The notes under the pieces are model-generated. The model made no database searches. It was not told where the DNA came from and was given only the letters and a program-made list of their open reading frames with translations. The translations under genes and the position numbers were made by a program. Shown here piece by piece: positions 1 through 5,760 of a DNA stretch of 7,637 nucleotides; the first letter of the stretch is position 1; each line of letters starts with the position of its first letter. The DNA is from an uncultured Chloroflexota bacterium (GTDB lineage Bacteria; Chloroflexota; Dehalococcoidia; UBA3495): contig CAJWGH010000045.1 in the NCBI GenBank assembly GCA_913031095.1, forward strand, positions 1 through 7,637, given 5' to 3'.

Positions 1-283
1 ACAGATGGGCCAGACGGAACAGAGGGTGGTCTTGGAAACGCTTGCCTATCTTGCCACACAGGACCTGTCGGACCTACTGCCCCAAATCAAGATTCCAACA
101 TTGGTGTTGGCATCGGAGCAGAACGCCAAGGATAACCCAGATCGCACCACACTCTTCGCCGAAAAACTAAGCAATGGCAGGCTGACTACCATCCCCGGAA
201 CCAGTGGCTATGTGCAGCACTCGGCCCCCGAAGAATGCGTCCTAGCCTGGCGCCAGTTCCTGGGTGAGATTAGCGGAAGCTAG
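1..283 (+). CDS. Alpha/beta hydrolase-fold protein, C-terminal fragment (5' end outside window)
   Basis: The reading frame is open from the left edge to the TAG at 281-283, so this is the end of a longer gene; an internal ATG at 5 is unlikely to be the start. Seen: the segment IPTLVLASEQN (about 86-124) matches the strand before the catalytic acid in alpha/beta hydrolases (PTLVLxGExD), and TTIPGTSGYVQHSAPE matches the later IPGAGHxxxxExPE block, followed by a final helix ending in FL. Odd: the usual acid position is Asn (codon 122-124) and the usual catalytic His position is Gly (codon 206-208); a His lies four residues further on. The protein may be a non-catalytic family member or may use a shifted His. 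The nucleophile elbow is outside the window, so activity cannot be judged fully. It converges on the SDR gene, 165 bases away. The fold call is fairly safe; the function is unknown. Confidence 0.75.
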   Translation, partial: QMGQTEQRVVLETLAYLATQDLSDLLPQIKIPTLVLASEQNAKDNPDRTTLFAEKLSNGRLTTIPGTSGYVQHSAPEECVLAWRQFLGEISGS

Positions 284-448
284 TCCTCGAAAGAGGGTCC
301 AACCCCCGTGCTCCCATTGGAACATGGAAAGGTAAGGGTGGGGATTGTTGCCTATCTAGGTGTCTGTCCGAACCCCTACGACCGGCCGGCAGCAAACCTT
401 CCTACACTAGCGGAAGAGAGGATCAATGTTTTTCTGAGGATAGAAAGC

Positions 449-1225
449 CTAGAACAACGACCGGGACTGGCCACCGTCCACGTTCAGGCAGGTGCCGGTG
501 ATAAGGTTGGCTTTCTCCGAGGCCAGAAATGCTACCGTGTCGCCAATGGGTTCCGGCCAGCCGAACTTTCCGGCTGGTAGGTTCCGGTCAATGAAGTCCG
601 CCACCTGCTCCGGGGTGCTGTTCTGCTGGAAGCGATCCCAACTACTGCCTGGAAAGTCGATGGAACCGGGGGCGATGCAGTTAACGAGGACGTTCTCCTT
701 CATCAGGTTAAGCGCCATGTGTTTGGAGAATGCAATCAACGCCGCCTTGCCGGTCATGTAGTCGATGGACCCACCGTACTCTCGCCCGTAGATGGACGAG
801 ACACTGATGATTCTCCCCCATTTCTGCGCCCGCATGTGGGGTAGTACCATAGCAATCAACTCAACGGCGCTGAACAGATTGAACTCGATGCCTTCGCGGA
901 AGGTTTCGACGCCGGTTTCTTGGAAGTCAGCGGTGCCCCGTCTGCCTCCCACGTTATTTATGAGAATGTCTGCTTCGCCGAAGGCCTTTACGGTTTCTTC
1001 ATGGAAGTTTTTGAGGTCTTCTTTCTTCATGACGTCAGCCTGAACGGCGATGACTTCATACCCCTTGGCCTTGAATTCCCCCTCCGTAGCGTCCAGGTTC
1101 TCTTGTCCTCGGGCGCAGATCGAGACCTTGCAACCCTCCCGGGCCAGTGAGTCCGCAGCCTGTTTACCTAGTCCGTGACTTCCCCCGGTGACCATTGCTA
1201 CTTTGCCCTGCAACGACAGGTCCAT
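449..1225 (-). CDS. Short-chain dehydrogenase/reductase (classical SDR, FabG-like)
   Basis: A 258-residue cytosolic oxidoreductase of the classical SDR family, of normal length. Seen: TGGSHGLG at residues 13-20 (TGxxxGxG cofactor loop), Arg39 after the second strand (CARG), which in this family usually favours NADP(H), Asp64 (ADV), NNVG at 90-93 (a variant of NNAG), Asn116, Ser143, and Tyr156 with Lys160 (YMTGK) as the catalytic set, then IAPG at 184-187 and a C-terminal GTCLNVDGGQS. The frame extends upstream to an ATG at 1327, but the start at 1225 is chosen because it gives the usual SDR N-terminus (MDLSLQGKVAMVTGG) and has AGGAGG five bases before it. It reduces or oxidises a carbonyl/alcohol pair; the substrate is not visible. 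It is transcribed divergently from the CoA transferase, with 148 bases between them, suggesting shared control and a related pathway. Confidence 0.93.
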   Translation of the reverse strand: MDLSLQGKVAMVTGGSHGLGKQAADSLAREGCKVSICARGQENLDATEGEFKAKGYEVIAVQADVMKKEDLKNFHEETVKAFGEADILINNVGGRRGTADFQETGVETFREGIEFNLFSAVELIAMVLPHMRAQKWGRIISVSSIYGREYGGSIDYMTGKAALIAFSKHMALNLMKENVLVNCIAPGSIDFPGSSWDRFQQNSTPEQVADFIDRNLPAGKFGWPEPIGDTVAFLASEKANLITGTCLNVDGGQSRSLF

Positions 1226-1230
1226 TGCTG

Positions 1231-1236
1231 CCTCCT
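1231..1236 (-). promoter_or_regulatory. Ribosome binding site of the SDR gene
   Basis: On the minus strand AGGAGG lies five bases before the ATG at 1225-1223. It decides the start against the in-frame ATG at 1327, whose N-terminal extension does not resemble the SDR family and would run through the -10 box at 1266-1271. Confidence 0.85.
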
Positions 1237-1265
1237 GATTTTTCTTCCTGGATTTTGTTCCAGGG

Positions 1266-1271
1266 ATTATA
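1266..1271 (-). promoter_or_regulatory. Candidate -10 box of the SDR promoter
   Basis: The minus strand reads TATAAT here, a perfect sigma70-type -10 hexamer. Transcription would start near 1259, giving a leader of about 33 bases that contains the AGGAGG site. At 17-base spacing the -35 position reads GTGCAA, which is a poor match, so an activator may be needed or the promoter may be weak. Confidence 0.45.
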
Positions 1272-1332
1272 GATGCAGTCGGCCTTCGTTGCACCACATC
1301 CTGGCAAATCGGATTCGGTTGCCCCATGGTCG

Positions 1333-1343
1333 GCTATAATTGG
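1333..1343 (+). promoter_or_regulatory. Candidate -10 box of the CoA transferase promoter (GCTATAATTGG)
   Basis: TATAAT at 1335-1340 is a perfect -10 hexamer and would give a leader of about 27 bases ending in an AGAGG site before the ATG at 1374. No good -35 box is visible 16-18 bases upstream. The box sits in the loop of a short inverted repeat (CGGC 1331-1334, GCCG 1343-1346). The surrounding 11-mer recurs with one change at 2623-2633, before the flavin oxidoreductase gene. Confidence 0.5.
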
Positions 1344-1373
1344 CCGCAACTGTAGATAAGGAACAGAGGTTTT

Positions 1374-2579
1374 ATGCAAGCGCTTGAAGGAATCAAGGTA
1401 CTGGATTTCTGCCGTAACGCGCCCGGTATGTTCTGCACAACGGTGCTGGCCGACCTAGGGGCCGAAGTCCTGATGATCGAGCGGCCTATGGACGAAGCCC
1501 GGTCTGCCTACGAGAAGCTGGTTGCCGGGATCGAAGGCGAGGATGATGAACGCCGGCACGCCGCTTTCAATGCTCTCCAGCGCAACAAGCGCAGCATCGC
1601 CTTGAATCTTAAGGAACCTGAAGCTCAGCAGATTTTCCACAAGTTGGCAGAGACTGCCGACGTGGTTGTGGAAGGCTTCCGGCCTGGCGTCATGGACCGA
1701 TTGGGTGCGGGATACGAAAAGGTCCGTTCCATAAATCCGAGGGCTGTCTATTGTTCGGTATCGGGTTATGGCCAGGACGGCCCTTATTCTCAGATGGCCG
1801 GACATGACATAAATTACATTTCTTTCGCCGGGGCGCTAGGGTTGATTGGAGAACAAAACGGCAGGCCCGTTATCCCGCTGAACCTCATCGCGGACTATGC
1901 AGGCGGCGGGCTTTGCGGCGCTGTTGGAATCTTAGCGGCCCTGATGGCCAGAGAGAAGACCGGGATGGGCCAGTATGTGGACATAGCCATGAGCGAAGGA
2001 GTCCTCTACATGCTCTCAGGTCTGGTCTCAGACGTACTCTCCCGGGGCATCTCGGCGGAGCGCGGAGGCAACCGGCTGAACGGTGGTGCACCTTACTACA
2101 ACGTCTACCGGACCAGGGACGACAAGTATTTCTCCATCGCGGCCATCGAGCCTTGGTTTTGGGAGAACCTGTGCCGGGCTCTGGACCGAGAGGACCTGCT
2201 GCCCTATCAGGAGACCTACGGTCCCAAGAAGATTGAAGTAGAACAAGCGCTGTCAGAGGCCTTCATGACGAAGACTCGGGAAGAGTGGTTTGAAACTCTG
2301 AAGGACGCCAATATCTCTGTAGGGAAGGTCTACTCTTTGCAAGAGGCGTTGGACGACCCCCACGCCCAGCAACGCGGTATGGTCCTTGAGATAGAGGCTC
2401 CGGACATCTCTGAAGGCAGGGTGCGCCAGGTGGCGACTTCTATCCATCTGTCCGAGACGCCAGGCCACGTTGCGCATCTGGGTTCGGTCACAGGCCAGCA
2501 CACCGCGAATATTCTGGCGGAACTAGGATTTGAAGCTGGAGCGGTAGCCGATCTGGTCAACCGACAAGTGGTGCAGTAG
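1374..2579 (+). CDS. CaiB/BaiF family (class III) CoA transferase, alpha-methylacyl-CoA racemase-like
   Basis: A 401-residue cytosolic enzyme of the class III CoA transferase family, whose members move CoA between organic acids or, in the AMACR branch, invert the alpha-methyl centre of branched acyl-CoAs. Seen: the N-terminal LEGIKVLDFCRNAPGMFCTTVLADLGAEV, RNKRSIALNLK (70-80), EGFRPGVMDRLG (100-111), GYGQDGPYSQMAGHDINY with the expected catalytic Asp145 in GHDINY (143-148), the PLNLIADYAGGG stretch (168-179) and GGAPYYNVYRT (237-247). From GHDINY to the C-terminus it follows human and mycobacterial AMACR more closely than formyl-CoA transferase, as I recall those sequences. Residues about 40-65 form an acidic, charged insertion or extension before RNKRS. 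The ATG has AGAGG four bases upstream. The divergent SDR and the downstream flavin oxidoreductase suggest catabolism of an acyl-CoA-activated compound. Family is certain; racemase versus transferase activity is not. Confidence 0.93.
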   Translation: MQALEGIKVLDFCRNAPGMFCTTVLADLGAEVLMIERPMDEARSAYEKLVAGIEGEDDERRHAAFNALQRNKRSIALNLKEPEAQQIFHKLAETADVVVEGFRPGVMDRLGAGYEKVRSINPRAVYCSVSGYGQDGPYSQMAGHDINYISFAGALGLIGEQNGRPVIPLNLIADYAGGGLCGAVGILAALMAREKTGMGQYVDIAMSEGVLYMLSGLVSDVLSRGISAERGGNRLNGGAPYYNVYRTRDDKYFSIAAIEPWFWENLCRALDREDLLPYQETYGPKKIEVEQALSEAFMTKTREEWFETLKDANISVGKVYSLQEALDDPHAQQRGMVLEIEAPDISEGRVRQVATSIHLSETPGHVAHLGSVTGQHTANILAELGFEAGAVADLVNRQVVQ

Positions 2580-2611
2580 TTTTCCGAACGGCTCAGTCAA
2601 CCTGAGTTTAG

Positions 2612-2641
2612 GCTCCGAGCGTGCTATACTTGGAGCACTCC
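2612..2641. promoter_or_regulatory. Palindrome cluster around the -10 box (possible operator)
   Basis: Three inverted repeats overlap: GCTC-C-GAGC at 2612-2620, GTGCT/AGCAC arms at 2621-2625 and 2634-2638, and GGAG-CA-CTCC at 2632-2641. The outer two palindromes are centred about 20.5 bases apart, roughly two helical turns, on either side of the -10 box. This is the geometry of a repressor site, but no regulator gene is present in the window and the arms are short. Confidence 0.3.
2622..2630 (+). promoter_or_regulatory. Candidate extended -10 promoter of the flavin oxidoreductase gene
   Basis: TGCTATACT is an extended -10 element (TGn plus TATACT, 5 of 6 matches). At 17-base spacing the -35 region is CTGAGT, a weak match, as expected for extended -10 promoters. 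Transcription would start near 2637 and give a leader of about 115 bases. Short palindromes flank it (2612-2620 and 2632-2641). Confidence 0.45.
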
Positions 2642-2688
2642 GATGAATGTTTGAATCGCATCTAAACACGCCCGATGATTCGCAATTA

Positions 2689-2717
2689 TTGGAATAACTA
2701 AGGCTTGTTAGTATCTA
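2689..2717 (+). promoter_or_regulatory. Alternative promoter candidate nearer the flavin oxidoreductase gene
   Basis: TTGGAA at 2689-2694 and TATCTA at 2712-2717 are 17 bases apart. Matches to consensus are 4 of 6 and 3 of 6. This would give a leader of about 28 bases. It is weaker by sequence than the extended -10 element at 2622-2630. Confidence 0.2.
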
Positions 2718-2739
2718 TTACAGGCCGATATCTTATTGT

Positions 2740-2744
2740 GGGGA
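2740..2744 (+). promoter_or_regulatory. Ribosome binding site supporting a TTG start
   Basis: GGGGA lies seven bases before the TTG at 2752-2754. No in-frame ATG or GTG lies close upstream, and the family N-terminus (a first beta strand, IKRFSVLYV) begins right after this codon. Confidence 0.65.
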
Positions 2745-2751
2745 TTATCTC

Positions 2752-3897
2752 TTGATCAAGCGATTTTCGGTTCTGTATGTTGGGCAGATCGACCTCGAAA
2801 ATGTGGGAGCCGGCGGCACTGCTCCCGACGACCGCCGCTATACTAACGACCAGTTGACCCAGACTTACTCCAACGCACAATCCTTGGCTAATCAGATGGA
2901 CACCTCCGGCTTCTATTGTTTGTGGATGGCCGAACACCATTTCCAGCGGGAAGGTTACGAATGCATTCCAAATCTGACTCTGATGGGCACCCACTTGGCG
3001 GCTCAGACCAAGAACCTAAAATTCGGTGCCGCGTTCAATATCGTTCCCATGTGGCATCCGTTGCGCTTGGCCGAAGATTTCTCAATGGGCGATTTCCTGA
3101 CCGGCGGCCGCCTGATCTTCGGTATAGGGCGGGGTTACCAAGCTAGGGAGGTAGAGACTTTCGGCTCCCCTCTCATCGATCAAGATGCCAACCGATCACT
3201 GTTTGAAGAGCAGGTCGAGATTATACTGAAAGCCTTCAACGAAGAGTCCTTCAGCCATCACGGCAAGCATTATGATATTCCACCAGATGTCCCTTACCGG
3301 GGCTATCAAATGAAAGACATCACCCTTGTTCCCCGGCCAACCAATCTGCCGGTCGATATTTGGCAGCCGATGACCAGTGGCCGCAGCATTGAATTCATTG
3401 CCAAGAAGGGGATTAAGGGAATGACTGCCCTTTGTGGTGAGGAGGTGGTCTCGCAGTTCTTCAACACATATCGGGACGCCGCTTTAGAAGCGGGCCGGTC
3501 GCTGACTTTGGGTCAAGACATGTCCTTGGGCTTCGGGTTTTACATCGCAGATACTGAAAAGGAAGCGATGGAAAAGGTCCGTCCATACCATGACGAGCGA
3601 TACAAGTGGTTCTCGCCCTTTGGCCTAGTCCGCTACACCGACGAGCATGGCCGGATGTGGGGAACCCCAGGCGCTCCCGCCCGAACCCCTCAGGTGGAAG
3701 ACGGTGTGCAGCAGAAAGCCTGGATCTGCGGGCCACCCGAGCACTTCATAGAAACCCTAAAAGAGATAGAAGAGAAATATCCAGGTCTAGAAGACGTATT
3801 CCTTCAGTGGCCTGAAGGAATGCCTCTCAGCGAACTCAGCGGTCAGTTGGAGATATTCTCCCAGAAAGTGATTCCCGCGTTTCACAATCGCGGTTAA
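2752..3897 (+). CDS. LLM-class (bacterial luciferase-like) flavin-dependent oxidoreductase
   Basis: A 381-residue cytosolic TIM-barrel protein of the luciferase-like monooxygenase family, which uses reduced FMN (or F420 in some branches) to oxygenate or desulfonate organic substrates. Seen: WMAEHHF at 58-64, corresponding to the LuxA WxAExHF strand, NLTLMGTHLAAQTKNLKFGAA (74-94), WHPLRLAEDFSMGDFLTGGR (101-120), then LIFGIGRGYQ (121-130), the most typical block of the family, a DTEKEA helix start (267-272), and CGPPEHFIETL (326-336), the usual GTPEEV-like flavin phosphate segment. The length is usual for the group. The start is TTG with GGGGA upstream. Sequence style is nearer LuxA and alkanal monooxygenases than F420 enzymes, so FMNH2 is the likely cofactor; a separate flavin reductase is not in the window. 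It is followed after 65 bases by the pentapeptide-TIR gene on the same strand. Substrate unknown. Confidence 0.92.
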   Translation: MIKRFSVLYVGQIDLENVGAGGTAPDDRRYTNDQLTQTYSNAQSLANQMDTSGFYCLWMAEHHFQREGYECIPNLTLMGTHLAAQTKNLKFGAAFNIVPMWHPLRLAEDFSMGDFLTGGRLIFGIGRGYQAREVETFGSPLIDQDANRSLFEEQVEIILKAFNEESFSHHGKHYDIPPDVPYRGYQMKDITLVPRPTNLPVDIWQPMTSGRSIEFIAKKGIKGMTALCGEEVVSQFFNTYRDAALEAGRSLTLGQDMSLGFGFYIADTEKEAMEKVRPYHDERYKWFSPFGLVRYTDEHGRMWGTPGAPARTPQVEDGVQQKAWICGPPEHFIETLKEIEEKYPGLEDVFLQWPEGMPLSELSGQLEIFSQKVIPAFHNRG

Positions 3898-3951
3898 CCC
3901 AAGCGCGTAAAGCTTTAAGAGGCACGCTGCTCAGACAAGCATGCCCGGCGC

Positions 3952-3956
3952 AGGAG
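3952..3956 (+). promoter_or_regulatory. Ribosome binding site supporting a TTG start
   Basis: AGGAG lies six bases before the TTG at 3963-3965. The nearest upstream ATG (3941) is out of frame and the first in-frame Met codon is 66 residues into the protein, so TTG is the best start. Confidence 0.7.
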
Positions 3957-3962
3957 CGTCCA

Positions 3963-5276
3963 TTGGCTGACCCAGAACATGTATCCCTGGCCCGGTTAGG
4001 GCCTAACGAGATTTCCCGGTGGCGGGAGGCTACCTGGCGAAGGCCCAACACTGAGATTCCCCGCTTTAGCCTCGGCTATCGTTTGGAAGATCGGGGAGCT
4101 GGCGAAACCTTCACTCCTGATTACGTGTATGGCAGGCCCTCGTTAGATCTTTCTAATGCGATGCTGAACTCCATTAAACTCCCCAGGGCCGATCTTGCCA
4201 ATGACGACCTGACCGGCGCCGACCTGACTGGTTCAGACTTGCGGGAGTCCAATCTTTCCGGGGCAAACCTCCAAGGCGCTCATCTGTGGCGGTCAAACTT
4301 GGCCCGGGCCAACTTCAAAGAAGCGAACATGGCGGGTAGTACACTGAACCGAACCGACCTTTCAAACAGTGTGCTCGCATTGGCCAATGTTTCTGGGGCC
4401 AACATATCCTTCTCCAACCTATCGAACGCCGACCTGGAGAAGGCCAATCTATCTGGCGCGGATCTCAGCCAATCCGACCTTTCCTGGACTAATCTCAGTG
4501 GCGCCAATCTCCGGGGCGCTCGAATCGTCGGAGCCAATCTGGACATGGCGGATCTGACTGGGGCTGACCTCCAGGGCGCGACCATCATCAATACTAAACT
4601 AAATAGCACTAGCTTGATGCAGGCCGTCTGTGGAATAACCACCTTCGCTAATTGTGACCTGACCAGGGCTATTGGTCTTGATTCGGTGAAACACGCTGGA
4701 CCTAGCATGATATCCCTGGACACAATCTCTCGCTCGCGAGGCCAGGTACCTGCGGTGTTTCTTGAAGGGGCCGGTGTCCCGCCGCCTTTGGTCGCTGCTC
4801 AGGGAGCCTTCAGGGACTCTGGTTTTACCTACACGCGTGTGCTGCTGCTGGGCTCGGAAAGCGACGGAGAGTTCGCGGCCAGGATCAGAGCCAGTCTGAC
4901 AAAAGCGCAGGCGCCGACATGGTTCGTGGCAGCCGATGACGAGATGTCTCTGCAGTCCGGGGCGACCAATCTGGATAATGCTGTTTATTACGACCGGCTT
5001 GTCTTGCTTTGCACCGCCGGTACTCTGGAGAATCCCATTACCAGCCGCTACTTCGCTAGTTTGGTGAACGGCCAGGGAGCGGCCAAGGCGGACTCTTTAA
5101 TCTCAGTGGCTACTGACGACCTGTTCTACCAGCGGGAGGACCGCCTGTGTTCGGGATTGCGAAATGGTGTGGTGGTCGATTTTCGTGGCTGGCAAGACCA
5201 GGATCGCTATGATGACGCTCTCTCCGTCCTGGTCCATGAGTTCACTGCGTCAAGCGCTTCAAACTTCCCCTTTTGA
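3963..5276 (+). CDS. Pentapeptide-repeat protein with degenerate C-terminal TIR-like domain
   Basis: A 437-residue protein without signal peptide or membrane segment, so probably cytosolic. Seen: an N-terminal lead (RLGPNEISRWREATWRRPN, 11-29) like those before many pentapeptide domains; 35 pentapeptides in one unbroken register (61-235), central residue Leu in 27 of 35, predicting a right-handed quadrilateral beta helix of nearly nine coils; a linker with VFLEGAGVPPPLV (265-277), resembling the segment that joins these repeats to TIR domains in known bacterial proteins; and a TIR-like domain (about 289-428) with RVLLLGSESDGEFAARI, WFVAADDEMSLQSG and a closing VVDFRGWQDQDRYDDAL. In the TIR part FISYS has become LLLGS, the Trp expected near 359 is Ile, and the catalytic Glu of NAD-cleaving TIRs aligns with Tyr363. 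NADase activity is therefore doubtful; a scaffold or sensing role is possible. It follows the flavin oxidoreductase by 65 bases with no terminator seen. Function not known. Confidence 0.88.
   Translation: MADPEHVSLARLGPNEISRWREATWRRPNTEIPRFSLGYRLEDRGAGETFTPDYVYGRPSLDLSNAMLNSIKLPRADLANDDLTGADLTGSDLRESNLSGANLQGAHLWRSNLARANFKEANMAGSTLNRTDLSNSVLALANVSGANISFSNLSNADLEKANLSGADLSQSDLSWTNLSGANLRGARIVGANLDMADLTGADLQGATIINTKLNSTSLMQAVCGITTFANCDLTRAIGLDSVKHAGPSMISLDTISRSRGQVPAVFLEGAGVPPPLVAAQGAFRDSGFTYTRVLLLGSESDGEFAARIRASLTKAQAPTWFVAADDEMSLQSGATNLDNAVYYDRLVLLCTAGTLENPITSRYFASLVNGQGAAKADSLISVATDDLFYQREDRLCSGLRNGVVVDFRGWQDQDRYDDALSVLVHEFTASSASNFPF
4143..4667 (+). repeat. Array of 35 in-register pentapeptide codon units
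   Basis: Every 15 bases encode one A(D/N)LSG-type pentapeptide. The central codon encodes Leu in 27 units and Phe, Met, Val, Ile or Cys in the other eight. Units such as GCCGACCTGACTGG recur with synonymous changes. No indel breaks the register, which indicates selection on the protein fold. Confidence 0.9.
4827..5246 (+). other. Region encoding the TIR-like domain (residues about 289-428)
   Basis: Order of elements matches bacterial TIR_2 domains that follow pentapeptide repeats: first strand (TRVLLLGSES), helix (EFAARIRASL), second strand and BB-loop equivalent (TWFVAADDEMSLQSG), helix with DNAVYYD, strand RLVLLCTAGTL, then the final DFRGWQDQDRYDDALSVLVHEF. The codon at 5049-5051, where the catalytic Glu is expected, is TAC (Tyr). 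The match is by pattern and not by computed alignment. Confidence 0.6.
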
Positions 5277-5281
5277 CCGAG

Positions 5282-5626
5282 TTACTCGACCGGCGTTCCC
5301 TCGGCTAACATCAAGCAGGCCTCTCCCCACTGAACGCTGTTCGCCAAATCCCAGTCGTCCGGAGACCCGGCAGGCTGCAATCGCAGTCCCTGGTCGCCGC
5401 CGTAGACCAAGCGCACTACGCCCTCGCCCGAATCTTCGGCCAATGCCGACATGGCGAGGCACGGGCCTTCCGAGCTCCAGCCAGTGACGCGGCACCAGAG
5501 ATCCTCGCCTATCGGGTTCGTTGCGAATACCCGAACGACCTCGGTCGGGGAGGTCAGCAGATCGAACATCCGGTGCAGGTCTAGCGGGCTGTTTTCACCA
5601 CCGACCACTTCCACTTCCACCAGCAT
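5282..5626 (-). CDS. Hypothetical acidic, lysine-free 114-residue protein
   Basis: I do not recognise a family. The ATG at 5626-5624 is preceded by AGGGGG eight bases upstream, and the frame ends in TAA at 5284-5282. Composition: 19 Asp/Glu, 5 Arg, no Lys, four Trp, three Cys, and no signal peptide or membrane helix. Pattern: an N-terminal beta-like strand (LVEVEVV), a middle LWCRVTGWSSEGPCLAMSAL and EGVVRLVYGGDQGLRLQP, suggesting a small, mostly beta protein. Third codon positions are GC-rich as in the neighbours, and this frame reads more like protein than the overlapping plus-strand frames, so it is probably real. It converges on the pentapeptide-TIR gene with only five bases between stop codons and diverges from the gamma-glutamyltransferase gene across 200 bases. 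A partner role for either is only inference. Confidence 0.65.
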   Translation of the reverse strand: MLVEVEVVGGENSPLDLHRMFDLLTSPTEVVRVFATNPIGEDLWCRVTGWSSEGPCLAMSALAEDSGEGVVRLVYGGDQGLRLQPAGSPDDWDLANSVQWGEACLMLAEGTPVE

Positions 5627-5659
5627 CCCTGTCGCCCCCTCTCAGCATTTTCTTAATAC

Positions 5660-5706
5660 TATCACCTGATACAGCGTTCGGTAGTCCGGGGCCACGATAA
5701 CTGATA
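5660..5706. promoter_or_regulatory. Paired CTGATA motifs upstream of the gamma-glutamyltransferase promoter
   Basis: TATCA-CC-TGATA at 5660-5671 is a 12-base palindrome. CTGATA at 5666-5671 recurs at 5701-5706, 35 bases later, inside a related stretch (GATAACTGATAGC). The second copy ends 16 bases before the -35 box. This could bind a regulator acting on both divergent genes; it is suggestive only. Confidence 0.25.
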
Positions 5707-5722
5707 GCTGTCGGCTAAAACA

Positions 5723-5751
5723 TTGACACCCTCAAGCCCCCTTCGTATCAT
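5723..5751 (+). promoter_or_regulatory. Near-consensus sigma70 promoter of the gamma-glutamyltransferase gene
   Basis: TTGACA at 5723-5728 matches the -35 consensus fully, and TATCAT at 5746-5751 matches the -10 consensus in 5 of 6 positions, with the ideal 17-base spacer. Transcription would start near 5758 and give a leader of about 69 bases. It is the strongest promoter by sequence in the window. Confidence 0.75.
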
Positions 5752-5760
5752 TCCCTCAAA

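Noticed and set aside
285..296. CCTC-GAAA-GAGG hairpin after the hydrolase stop as a terminator
   Set aside because: Four-pair stem with no T run on either strand.
308..580. Plus-strand 90-residue frame with a GTG start
   Set aside because: Its second half is antisense to the SDR C-terminus, no ribosome site precedes it, and the sequence resembles no protein family.
1226..1327. Upstream extension of the SDR to an ATG at 1327
   Set aside because: The added 34 residues are unlike SDR N-termini, would cover the -10 box at 1266-1271, and the ATG at 1225 has a strong AGGAGG site.
2592..2606. CTCAG/CTGAG hairpin after the CoA transferase as a terminator
   Set aside because: The stem has only five pairs and is followed by TTTA, not a T run; too weak to call.
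4143..4667. The 15-base periodic repeats as a CRISPR or minisatellite
   Set aside because: The period is three codons times five, spacers are absent, and the repeats are explained by the pentapeptide protein.
4280..4723. Minus-strand 147-residue frame antisense to the pentapeptide repeats
   Set aside because: The repeated codon pattern of the sense strand removes stops from the antisense frame, producing an artificial Ala/Arg/Leu-rich repeat.
5278..5288. CGAG-TTA-CTCG inverted repeat between the two convergent stop codons as a bidirectional terminator
   Set aside because: Four-pair stem and no T run in either direction.
5164..5487. Plus-strand 107-residue frame overlapping the end of the pentapeptide-TIR gene
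   Set aside because: Arg/Pro/Ser-rich shadow of both the TIR-like domain and the minus-strand 114-residue gene, which has the better start and composition.
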